Shown here one piece after another: positions 37,005-47,503 of a stretch of 64,000 nt of DNA (its first letter is position 1; each line of letters begins with the position of its first letter). Below the pieces are notes generated by a model, which worked only from the letters and a program-made list of their open reading frames with translations, searched no databases and was not told the DNA's origin. A program made the translations under genes and the position numbers. Source of the stretch: Clonostachys chloroleuca (taxonomy: Eukaryota; Ascomycota; Sordariomycetes; Hypocreales; Bionectriaceae); assembly GCA_037952775.1 (NCBI GenBank), contig JBANAY010000003.1, forward strand, positions 558,001-622,000, read 5' to 3'.

Positions 37005-38848
37005 ATGACTGTCCACAGTAGTCCCCAAGACGCTCACTCTCCCGACGTGCATACTCCGGCCTTCAAGCCGCGGAGGGCGCATGAGAAATCGAGAAATGGA
37101 TGTGTGAGGTGTAAGAAACAGAGGAAGAAGGTAGCTTGTCGCGATGTTATGCACCGGGCCGGATAATGACTAACGGTGGTTGTGTACAGTGTGATGAGGC
37201 CAAACCGCGGTGCTCAAGATGCGACATTCGCGGTTACACCTGCGAGTACGCCAAAGATGATTCCCAAGGACGAAGCTCCTCAACAAGAAAGAAGCGAAGC
37301 AGCATCGATAACATCGATCCGCGACTGGCACACCTCACAATCCCAACCGATACATGCTCTGATATCAGCAGCCAGCGTTCAGTGTCGAATGTCTCCGTGT
37401 CCCCCTCTCCCGCATACGTCGACATACAACCAAGAGCCGAACTATTCGGATCACCACAAATTCTCGATGCAACCGAGTTGGCACTGCTGAGTCACTACCT
37501 AACTCACACCAGCCGGATTATCCCCATTGACTCAGTCGACCGCTACGCCCTGCAAATCGGCATCCCAAATCTTGCATTCCAGAGCAAACCCGTCATGTCG
37601 TCCCTCCTAGCGCTATCCGCCGTCAGCAAATGCCATGGCCTGGTCAAGGGTGACATCGGCCACCAAAAGACCCTCGCTGATATCTGCGAGCTCCTCGAGT
37701 TCGCAGGCGAACACCACAAGGCGTCCCTCCGACAGATCCAGGTCACCATGCAGAGCCCCGCCCAGTACGAGTACGTCCTCGCCAACGCGCCCCTGATGGT
37801 GCTGTACTGCTCCGCGGACCACGCCGTCCGGGTCCATCTCGCGAGAACGGCCAAGCTATGCGGTGTAACGCTGCCGGAGATGCTGCTGCCCGCCCAGTCG
37901 CAGTGGATTTCCCTCATCCGGGCGGCCCACGCGGCATACAGCGGGCTGATGAACAGTCCCAGTGATCCAGTCGAGGTTGGGTCAGCGTCGCATCTTGGCA
38001 CACCGACGGAGATACAGGAACAGAGGCCGCTCATGGCTTCTCTTTGCACCTCAGTCGACGAGTATGTCCCCGAGGATGGTCCGTCGGAGGGGACGAGGAG
38101 GCTGCTGTATCCGATTATTGCGAACACGTATAGGTCAGCCCTGGCAAAGTTACAAGCCAAGGCCATGGCCATATGTCCATCAGATCTCTCGGAGGGGCTC
38201 TCTGTCTCGGAAACGGACGGGCTCTACGTCTGGCAGCAGCAGTCGTACACCAGTTGCCAGGCAGATTTAGATGCCACGCTTGCCGCGCTGGAAATCTTGC
38301 AGGACGTGGCCGATAACGTCTACTGCACTATCGACGGGAGTTCCCCTGATCCCCAGTTTCTCAGTGGTATGGCTGGAGCTCAGGTTCCGCCGCCTCTGGG
38401 CCGTTTGCGGCATGTTTCCCCGTGGCTGAGGACGTACTCGGCGAGGGTGACGTCTTCAACGCCGACGAAATCACTTAGGAGGACGATCACGGCGTTTCTG
38501 AACAGGATCCCCATTGAGTACCTGCATTTTGTGCAGTCCATTCTAGATCTGATGCCTATCGAGCCTAGCTATAGTGAGCCTCAGATACGGATAGAGCAGG
38601 AGCAGTTCCCACCCAGTGCGGTCCACAAGCTGGCAATGGATGTATTTGCGCATTGGCTTGTGTTTATGATACTTTTGGATGGGGTGTGGTGGATAGGCGG
38701 GACTGGTGAGTGGGAGCTTGAGAGGGTTGTATCGTTTATGCGGACGTATGAGTGGGCGGACATCTCGATGGATGCGGGCGAGAGATGGTGGCCTGAGAGC
38801 ATGTCCAAGGTCAAGAGGGAGTTGGCGGAGCACATGAGAGAGGAATAG
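37005..38848 (+). CDS. Zn2Cys6 transcription factor (Upc2-like zinc cluster, Fungal_trans_2 type)
   Basis: Exons 37005-37130 and 37190-38848 are joined by a 59-bp intron with a TGACTAAC branch site, giving 594 residues. The intron splits the zinc cluster: GCVRCKKQRKK from exon 1 joins CDEAKPRCSRC and DIRGYTC from exon 2, giving the CX2CX6CX6CX2CX6C spacing. RRAHEKSRNGC before the cluster and LLSHYLTHTSRIIP after it resemble the Upc2/sterol-uptake regulator group, whose C-terminal domain binds a ligand. Such proteins are nuclear and bind CGG-containing sites; the target is unknown here. The start at 37005 gives MTVHSSPQDAH; an upstream in-frame ATG at 36930 would add 25 residues. It lies 353 bp from a second zinc-cluster gene on the same strand. 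Confidence 0.88.
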
Positions 38849-39201
38849 CAACAAGGTTAGTATAAAATAATAGAATACTGTATATTGCATATACTTATTA
38901 TTATAAGGGGGTGAGGTCAGAGTATAAAGTAATATCAGTCTCTGAGTGCGAATAGCAAAAGTAGTAGGCCGTAAGAACGTTAGCTGACGTCCAGCTAACC
39001 GCTAGCAAGGCCGCTAAGGGCGCTGTAATCTCAACTCTGTGCCCACCATGGAAATCCCGCATATAACGGATATCTCCACCTTGCATGTAGCCTGTGAAGG
39101 CCATCATCTATTGGCATCAGCCAGGTGGAAATGCTACTGTACAGCCCATTCTAACATACCTACCTACCTGTATTCTTGCGTGCCCACTGCTACGTTTCGC
39201 G
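38849..39201. other. Short intergenic spacer, no feature seen
   Basis: It separates two same-strand Zn2Cys6 genes. It contains no motif I can support. Confidence 0.5.
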
Positions 39202-41424
39202 ATGCCACCACCCGGCCGGAGCAGCACGGCCTGCCACCGATGCCATAAGCGCAAGGTGAAATGCACCCGAGGTAAGTGTTGAAATAACGATGCTGTCGTG
39301 TTTGCAACCTTTCGTGACTCGTTGCTCACCCTATTTGCAGAGCTGCCATGCCGGAACTGTCAGCTGGCCAACCAAGAATGCACATATCCCATGCGTGACC
39401 GCAACGTTACCGTGTCTGAACGTTTTATTCGCAACTTGGAAGCCAGAGCGCTTAGCCACAGCAGTCAGCTCCCGCAAGCAACACCCTCGTCGGAGCCGGA
39501 GTCACTTCGTGGGACCGTCAGTCAGGGCCTGCCGCCACCGCTGCCGCTCGTCGAGGACTCCACGTCCGAGGTCTTCCTTGCCAGGCTGAAGCAGATACGA
39601 CAGAACAATACAGGCCCTGACTTCTCACAACTCACCCCGTCAAACCCTTATACGGATGATACAAGTCCAGCGGCGGCGCCTTACGACTTTGTCCAGCTAA
39701 AATTTGACAATTCTGGTTCGTTGGCGCCTCTACTTCCCCCCGCACAATCTGATGTTGTTATTAATTGGTGCCAGACACTCCGTGTTCCTTCAGGCTGCCT
39801 CCATATCCGTATGCACGCGCATTGTTGGACCAATTCGACGTATTCTTGGGCCACGACTGGCATTGGTTTCTTCGAAAAAGTTTCCGAACGAGGTTTGATT
39901 TAACTTATAGGAATCCAAACTCTCCACAAGCCAAAGATAGGGTCTGGCTATGCACTTTGCTCGTCGTATTTGCTCTAGGAGAGTCATACAATGTCGGGCC
40001 TCCCCCGAAATCCGGCTGGGTCGCATCTCGGATCAGGATGAAGACAATCTGGTAGACTCACGACGCCCGCCCGGCACCGAATTCTTCGAGCAAGCCATGT
40101 CTCTTCTCAAGGTCAGCCATGAGAATCCGACTATCGACCAGATTATAGCACTCAATTTAATTGTGAGTATTATTCTCCATTACTTTTGGCAACAAAACAT
40201 CATTGACTTAATGGATGTCTGGATGTCTGGATGTCTGGATTGACTGAAACTTCTCTCCTTCAGACCTTTTACTCGTACAGTCTTAACCGCAAAAAGTCTG
40301 CCTATGTGTACGCGGGAATGTCTGCCCGGCTTTCAAATGTTCTGCGCTTGCACAAGCCATCCTCATCTTCATCACTCTCTGCCGTGGAATCCGAGCATAT
40401 GAAGCGCGTGTGGTGGACCGTCTACTGCTTGGATCGTATGACGAGTACAGAAATGGGCCTCCCGCCTATATTCCGTCGCGATGAAGTCGAGCTTGCCTAT
40501 CCTAGCGATCAGATGCTTCCACCTGAGGCTTCTGACGAGTTCTCCAGCGGAGTGTCGTTCACAACGCAGGTACAGCTTGCCTTTATACATACCGACATCT
40601 GCCAGACAGTCAGAAGCCTAGGCGATACCGGCATCATTTATGACCAGAAACGGGCAGAGCCCATCATACGGCAGCTGGAGACTCTGAGGGCACAAATGCC
40701 TCCTACGTTGTCGTTTGATGTCGAAAATGGCCTGCCGACGGCGATGCGAGAGATGAAAAACCGATCACTCGTGTCACTGTATGAAAGATACTACCAGGTA
40801 AATACTTCAGAACTCCCCCTCCACCCCCCCCACGTTGCCGAATCAGCGGGTTACTGATGGTAGAAGTGTTTCGTTCTCCTGCTGCGGCCATTTTTCTTGA
40901 AGCAAATCAACTATCTGTTGATGAATGACACAGGAAATGCGTGTCAAGAGAGCTTGAAATATCTAACCAACCTATGTCTCCGAGCAGCAAGAATCAATTT
41001 GTTGCTCATCGTTGATCTAAAACAGTGTGAGAAGCTGGGTTAGTTGAATCCTTCTTTCTGTGAACGCCCCTTTTGGCATGGGCAGCCTTTTCAAAAAAGT
41101 CACCGTAAACTAATACAAGACTTTCTAGCAATGTTTGGGTTTTGGGAGAGTTCGCATCTCTTCTCCGGCCTTACAATATTGTCGCTCGCTATTTCGGTAA
41201 ACTCCAGATGGCCGGGTAGCTTCGAGGAGAAGCCAGACGACCAAACGACGTACTGGACTGCCAAGGGTGTCCTGGGCGAGATGGCCCAGGCAGGGAATCT
41301 TGCTTCAAAAGGCCAGTTACGCATGCTGGATGAAGTAGAGACTTTGCACGACGCACTGAGTTGGACGGATAATACGGCTTTTGACCTCTTCAACTTTTGG
41401 GATACGGAGGCATGGCCGCATTGA
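39202..41424 (+). CDS. Zn2Cys6 transcription factor with fungal-specific middle homology region
   Basis: Seven exons fit: 39202-39271, 39341-39715, 39775-39992, 40037-40162, 40264-40797, 40864-41038 and 41120-41424, giving 600 residues. The zinc cluster ACHRCHKRKVKC plus ELPCRNCQLANQEC is split by the first intron. The regulatory domain (Fungal_trans) shows LPPYPYARALLDQF, PPGTEFFEQAMSLLK, TFYSYSLNRKKSAYVYAGM, then HMKRVWWTVYCLDRMTS, the diagnostic block. The proposed 44-bp intron at 39993-40036 has a weak donor. The alternative is one base missing from the C run at about 40003-40007, so this junction is uncertain. A repeat of ATGTCTGG (three units) lies in the 101-bp intron. It neighbours a decayed PrpD gene, a D-amino-acid oxidase and a permease, which it might once have regulated. 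Confidence 0.82.
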
Positions 41425-41551
41425 TGCTTTCGTTGATCCGATGAAGCCAAATTATCCTCTCCTTCCAATCCGTGAATAGTCGTTTTTAACGAGATACATC
41501 ACTCTAACATCCATCGTCTCAAACTTAAAATATCTCTTAGTTCTTCTTAAA

Positions 41552-42480
41552 TCAGCTAAAGCGGTTTATACGTATAAAGGCAATCACTAGACCGAAGCAC
41601 CGATTTTCTTCAATGTTGGCCAGCCAGAGAAGTACGCCGTCGATGTCAACTCGTGTATCACCAAGGCATCTTCGGAATTTATCACCGACCCTTTTCGGTG
41701 AGTATGCTGTCTGCGCGTCCCACGGATCCCCATGGGCATATTCCATATTCTCGGTGTAGCTCCGGCCGTCGATGATCAGCGTCGAAGCGCCTGGCATTCT
41801 CCTCATCTGGTTCCTTACCATGTCTTGTGCAAACGTCTCCACGCCGTAGAGCTCCTCGGCGCGCACCTTAGCCCGGATTACCAGCGTGGCTTCACTATCC
41901 GCATCTCGTCTATCAAACCACCGCCCTCGGGGACCTCGCATAGGACCATAACTGCCACTGCGTGCGGGTAGCGAAGGAGTAGCTGCAGAAGGTTTCGGGC
42001 GTGGGGTTCCGGAACTGACCCGAGTTGGCCAGCGGTCCTGTGTGTATGACCACCGAGTCGATAGCCGCCGGATCTGGGCGGTGTGTCTGCAGCAGTCGGT
42101 CCAGTGCACTCAGGGAACTGTGCATGGAACGACAAGCTGGCCAGGGCTTGTAAGTGATATCGGCCAGGTGCAAGAGCTGTGCAAACCGCGGCACCGCCGA
42201 AGTGGACTCCAACGGGGTATGTTTCGTCGAGATCGAGCAGGTTGCTGAGGCGGGCGACTGCGAACCGGCGAGTAGCGCGTTGCCTCGTCCGCCAAACATG
42301 GTGGAAAGCTGCTTGATGGCTTGGGCATGGCTTGTTGGGAGTGAAGCGTATATGCAAGTCAGTGTGTCGAGTAGGAGAGATGAGGCAGCGCCTCGGATAT
42401 CTTGGAGGATGTCGGATATCGTGAGACTGCTGAAGAATGCAGCAAACTGCTCCGTCGTTGTTTGACTGATTGTAAAGAAG
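41552..42480 (-). pseudogene. MmgE/PrpD-family gene remnant (2-methylcitrate dehydratase / aconitate decarboxylase type)
   Basis: Pieces in three frames match the family in order. First comes TTTEQFAAFFSSLTISDIL with LLLDTLTCIYASLP, then ARLSNLLDLDETYPVG with FGGAAVCTALA. The C-terminal half follows: DITYKPWPACRSMHSSLSAL, then SYTENMEYAHGDPWDAQ. Between CTALA and DITYKPW about 190 residues of the usual protein are absent, which removes much of the catalytic core. At least three frame changes occur and no convincing start codon remains. It is therefore a degraded and internally deleted copy. Family members dehydrate 2-methylcitrate or decarboxylate cis-aconitate. It lies between the second zinc-cluster regulator and the oxidase/permease pair, so it may be the lost enzyme of a former cluster. 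Confidence 0.65.
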
Positions 42481-43435
42481 GGTGATGTATTTTCTTCTTA
42501 GTAATAGAACCTGGCAAGTTCTCGATTGAAATTCACCGTGGGCTGTCATACACTGCAAGGAGTGCAGGGAAATAGTTAGCGGCTGTAAACTTGGAGGTAC
42601 TGTGTGAGTCTCTCTACTCTCTACAGCCAAGAATATTTTCGTTATCTAGCTTTCTCCAGTCCGAGAGTCACATGCAAACCAAGCTGATGAGTACAAATTA
42701 TCGCCACTCCAACGGTTGACATCGGCCTTGACTTGTTGGCTCTGGCTTTGGTTCCACTTCTCCGTCATGATATCGGACGCTAGGGGCAATTTGCCGAGGG
42801 TGTAGAAGGTCTCAGATCCAATGGAACAAGACAGGGCGTTATCGATTCATGTCCATGTCTACACAGATTCATGCTCCCCGAGTGGCAATAGCCCCCGCGT
42901 TATCAACCCCGGGATGCCACTAGGAGGCTTGGAGAAACAATGCGATAGGTATTATTAGCCGAGACTCCAATTTCCACCCTCAGCCAACGAATGATTTACC
43001 CATGAGATCCACGAGCGATCTCGGGCCAATCACGCTCGCCGTCCCATACTGCAGTACAGAGAATGATATATTCTATTCTGAAGTATTGACTTTCAAATGA
43101 TTTTGCATGACATAAATCGAAAACATCAAGTGCGATTATGATTAACACATATATTCCGTGGAATTGTAGCTGCTATTTACCACCTGAAGTGTGAAAGTAA
43201 CCTTGTATCAAACCTAGGCTACAAAGAAGCTCAATGTATTTCAATAATAGCCTGCATGATAGACACCTTGAATCAAAGTTAGTACTGTTCATTCTACCCA
43301 TAGATTAGGCAAAATTGATCATATAGGCTCCAAGACAACTTAGTAAATTTACCATCTAGTCTAGGAATGAACATCTGTCTGAAACTCGTAGCATATCAAT
43401 GATTGTTCGAGCCGCGTCTGGAGTTGGAAAATCAT
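42481..43435. other. Intergenic, no gene seen
   Basis: It lies between the PrpD remnant and the 3' end of the oxidase gene. From 43060 onward it is AT-rich. No feature was recognised. Confidence 0.5.
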
Positions 43436-44787
43436 CTACAACCTGGGTGTAGGGGAGTCGAACAGGAACTCGTCAACCAGCTGGCTCACTTCCTTGGCTA
43501 CACCCCAGCTAAACACGTAGCCGCCACCGCCTGTGCCGTAGGCGTGAACTATCTTCTCTCCGTCCTTGACTTCCTTCTCTACTCGCACACCCGTGGGCCT
43601 GTCAGGGCGGATGCCCACGTTGTAACGGATCACGTCATAGTCCGCTGGCTTGGGGCCGGTGAAGTGCTCCGGCAGATTCTCGTGCACCCGACGCAGAATC
43701 TATCCCGAAATTAACAAAGAGAAGAAGTCACGATGTAATGGGCGAAACTTACGTCTTCTGTGATGGAGTCATCGACCTCAGTGTGCCTATTGACATAGTA
43801 AGTCCAAGGTCCTATTGCGCTCTGCTTTCATTTTTCCTTAAACTTACGTCTCCCCGTGTTGTTTGATACCTCCTAAGATGGCCGTGCCATCAAGCCTTGG
43901 AATGACATAGGTGTAGTCCTTTCCATGGCGCATGAAAACCTTGTTATAGTTGGTCTTTGCGAGGACAGTCTGGCCACGGACCTGCACCATGTGCTTATCC
44001 GCCACATCCGCTAGATACCGCGCACCGAGCGAAGTGGCGTTGATGAGAACATCGTATCCAGAGCCTTTGAGATCGGCAAGGGATTGGAGGCTCTTGCGGA
44101 CGAATTTGACACCGGATTTCTCAAGGCGTTGGCGAAGCCAAGGAAGGAAAATGTGTGGTGTTAGGACCACAGTTTTGTCTGCACCAGTATGGGCTTCCAA
44201 TCTCGAAGTAACCACAAGAGAGGGGGACGACATACAGCTCATTCCCAACTTTGCGTCCTTTGGCAACTCATGTGGTTCCATTACACGGAACTGTTCGAAT
44301 TGTTTAGCTACCTGTCTTCTTAGAAGGGTGTGTGTTCCACGTACCTCTGGCATCTTGCCTCGATACCAAACCTTTTCAAGCGGTGTCACATCTTGAAAAT
44401 CATTCATCTCGATCGCCTATGGCAAAAGTATCGCGTTGTCAGCACTGGCACTTCTCTTTTCATCACGGATTCCCAATCTTACCCTAACGCTCGACTCCGG
44501 ATGAGTCTTGGCAAGTTGCCACCAAAAGGCAAAGGAATCAAGCTGCATCTTCTGCTCACGAGGATTAGACCCGTCGAGCCCGAGGAAGACGGCTCCAGCC
44601 CAGGGGCTAGCCCATTCATGCGATAGCTCGTCGCCAGGCAAGTTCCTAGCCACGACGGTGATCTCGCATGTCTTTGGTAGTAGGCTTGCGGCAGTTAGGC
44701 CTACAATGCTATAGGACCGTTAGAAGATTCATGCATGGCAGAGGTTGACTGGACTCACCCAGCGCCTACAATAGTAACTTTGGGCAT
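43436..44787 (-). CDS. D-amino-acid oxidase (FAD-dependent, DAO family)
   Basis: Seven exons (44759-44787, 44483-44708, 44345-44416, 44236-44290, 43848-44178, 43753-43786, 43436-43699), all with GT-AG introns and matching phases, give 336 residues. The enzyme oxidises D-amino acids to 2-oxo acids, ammonia and H2O2 using FAD, usually in peroxisomes. The dinucleotide motif VGAGIVGLTAA spans the first junction. SHEWASPWAGA, TPHIFLPWLRQRLE, QVRGQTVLAKTN and the C-terminal HAYGTGGGGYVFSWGVAKEV are DAO hallmarks. YVIPRLDGTAILGG lies in the substrate-binding half. The C-terminus DSPTPRL resembles but does not strictly match a PTS1 signal (consensus SKL). It is divergent from a DAL5-type permease, suggesting joint control. 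Substrate preference is unknown. Confidence 0.92.
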
Positions 44788-45390
44788 CGTGATAACTTAT
44801 CTCAATCGATAGCCTGAGATTTTAAAGCGAAGCGAAGAGGAGGTTAGGTACAATTTGCTTCGGGGCAAGCTCTTAACGGCTCTTGTGAAACAGCTCGCTT
44901 GGTAGAGTATTAGAAAAAAGAAGGATAGCGGTTAGAGATGCAGGCTTTAAGATAAGTCAAACGCCTGGTCCGGCATCGGCAGAAAAAATTATGCAAGATT
45001 CCGATCTGCAGGATTTCATGCAATTGGTCACGAGGCGGGCGCAGTGATTCCTCTCGGGTTGTCTGACTCCATCGCGGTCATCACGACCAGGGATACTCGG
45101 ACGCTAGGCGTTATTTCCCGAGCCTCACTTACTCGGAGACCTATGGCAACCGCCTATCTCCTCATTACATGGTTAGCTGAACGGAAATCCACGTTAGTTA
45201 CCGAGGTGGCGCTTATCTCTATCTCAAGAAGCTTTTCATGTTGCTCCACAAACTCCGCAACTGTTTGAACGTAGCTGAATCTGAGTCGGGGGGAATTCAG
45301 ATCCTGGGGTACAAATAGCTATGCGACATCCTTGCAGTTAAAGTGTTATGACAAGCCGCATCTTCACGACGACATTCTCTCTTCAGCACG
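44788..45390. promoter_or_regulatory. Bidirectional promoter region of the DAO and permease genes
   Basis: The oxidase and the permease start codons face away from each other across 603 bp. No specific operator could be identified by eye. The arrangement suggests shared regulation. Confidence 0.4.
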
Positions 45391-47159
45391 ATGGTAGCAT
45401 CACAAATCAACGCAGAGACCAAGCCTGAGAAGGGTGGTCGCGACTGTGCCTCCAGCCTCAAGGTGGGGGAGAGCAGCAACAATTCGGCAGAGTACAATCG
45501 ATTCCTGGAACTGAGCCATGAGTTCACTGGAGGGAAGCTCAAGAAGCTGATCCGCAAGTGCGAGTAAGTAGTAAAATCTCATATTGAAGCGATGTCCCTA
45601 ACATGATAGTTTCCGCGTGCTTCCGCAATTGATCATCATCTATCTCATGTCATATGTCGATCGAACCAACGTCAGTAAGTATTTAAACCGTCCCAAGTAC
45701 TCGAGACAAGAGACAAGTATCATCTAACCAACTCCCCCCGCAGGTAATGCGAAACTGTTCGGTGCGATGGAGGATCTCGGCCTGAGTGGGCAGCAATGGA
45801 ATACCTGTCTTTCCATCTTCTTTGTAACGTATGCGTTCGGTGGCGTGCCCTCCAACATTGCACTGAAGCGCTTCGGCCCCAAGATCTGGCTCCCTGTGCT
45901 CCTTACCACAGTTTCGCTCATCTTGATTTTCACCTCGCTTCAACAGAACTACGCTGGCTGGGCGGCTTTCCGCGTTCTTCTGGGTCTCTTCGAGGCCGGC
46001 GTGTTTCCTGGGTGCTCGTTTATTCTGACCCAGTGGTATTCGCCCGAGGAAGTCGGCGCTAGAATGGGCTTCTTTTACTCAGGTGCCTCCGCGGCGGGTG
46101 CATTCTCTGGACTCCTAGCATATGGTATCGGCCAACTCGACTATACATGGGGATATCGCGGGTGGAGGTTCATCTACTGCATTGAGGGTTTGTTTTCCTA
46201 CTTACCGTTGAGGGAGGTCTGATGATAACCCCGTGTCCAGGCTTGTTTAGTCTCTGTCTCGCCATCGCCGGGTTCTGGTTTGTATACGACACCCCCAACA
46301 GCGTGAGCTGGCTCTCTCCCGAGGAGAAGGAGTTCCTCACTCTACGCCACAAGTTCTCGGCTGGCGGCGAAACGGGAATCGGGGAAATGGAAAGGTTTTC
46401 CTGGAAGCACGCCCGCGCGGCCTTCCGGTCCCCGCACATCTATGCCGTCGCCGTCACCGAGTTTACTCTCTGCGTTGCCGTCTACGGGTACAACTTTGTG
46501 CTGCCGACCATTATTCGTGATCTCGGCTACTCGGCCGCGAACGCTCAAGCCATGACAGTGCCACCGTATGTATTTGCGTGCGCCGTTACTGCGCTCTCGG
46601 GTTACATGGCAGACCGATGGCAGAAGCGGATGCTGCCTCTCCTCCTATCCAACCTCATGGCACTTGCAGGGTTCATCGTCATGGTGGTCAGTGTGCGATT
46701 CCCTTCGATTCCGGGAGTTACCCTCTTTGGTGTATTTCTGGCCACGGGCGGCCTCTATCCGGTATCTCCGCTGGCGACGGCATGGATCTCGACGAACACT
46801 GCAGGGACAATGAAGCGAGCCGTTGGTATTGGCGCCATGATCAGCTTTTCTCAACTCGGAGGAGTAAGTACTAAGGCAGATAACCCCATACTGTTGATGC
46901 TGTGCTAATCTTCACTTAGATTGTCGGGTCCAACGTCTACATTGCGAGCACTGCTCCAAAATATCCAGTTGGATTCGGCATCAGCATCGGTATGATTGGT
47001 GCGTTTGGATGCGTATGGCCACCTCTGTACGCTCTCATTCTCAAGCGCATCAACGCAAAGCGGGCGTCGATGAGCGAGGAGGAGATCAGAGCACAGTATA
47101 CAGATGATGAACTTGCAGAGATGGGAGACGAGAGCCCGTTGTTCCGATATTCATTCTAG
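45391..47159 (+). CDS. MFS permease of the anion:cation symporter (DAL5/allantoate-like) family
   Basis: Five exons (45391-45563, 45610-45674, 45744-46187, 46241-46863, 46920-47159) with GT-AG introns of 46, 69, 53 and 56 bp give 514 residues. About twelve membrane helices are visible. Family marks are YLMSYVDRTNVSNAKLFG at helix 1, GGVPSNIALKRFGPKIW, the FEAGVFPGCSFILTQWY block and GWRFIYCIEG. The N- and C-termini are charged and cytosolic. Family members take up carboxylates, allantoate, vitamins or amino-acid-like compounds by proton symport. The divergent D-amino-acid oxidase makes an amino-acid-type substrate an attractive guess, but no residue proves it. Confidence 0.92.
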
Positions 47160-47503
47160 GCAAGTGAGATGCTATTACTGAATTGGAGTTTGGACATTGG
47201 CGAGGGGGGAGATGAGTATCTTAAAGTACATAGCCTTCGGGAATGACACAAAATTTGTACCAAAAATGCACAACAGATGAGGGATCAACGGTTTAACTTT
47301 TAGACAAGACTCTATGTGCTGTCTTGCATAGAGATGGTCATGCCAGAAACCGAACCGCTGGCGAACCTTTTCCTCTCCTTGCTGCTCGTTTTCTCTTGAA
47401 TGATGAAGTGTCCCCTATCTTGGCCACTACTATGGGCGCGGAAGAAACATAGTTCCCTACTTCTCGTGGGTCACCCTGATGCTATGGGCTGTCAAGCTAA
47501 TCC
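47160..47503. other. Spacer between convergent genes, no feature seen
   Basis: The permease and the ankyrin gene end towards each other here; the spacer presumably holds both polyadenylation regions. Confidence 0.5.

Noticed and set aside
37543..38172. 209-codon open frame on the minus strand
   Set aside because: It is antisense to the Zn2Cys6 coding sequence and has no motif; a composition shadow.
39993..40036. Calling the second Zn2Cys6 gene a pseudogene because of a frame change here
   Set aside because: A 44-bp GT-AG intron restores the frame and the total length; intron versus single-base loss cannot be decided from sequence alone.
43445..43465. tRNA-like T-loop (GTTCGACTCC on the minus strand)
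   Set aside because: It is codons of the oxidase C-terminus; no acceptor, D or anticodon arm surrounds it.
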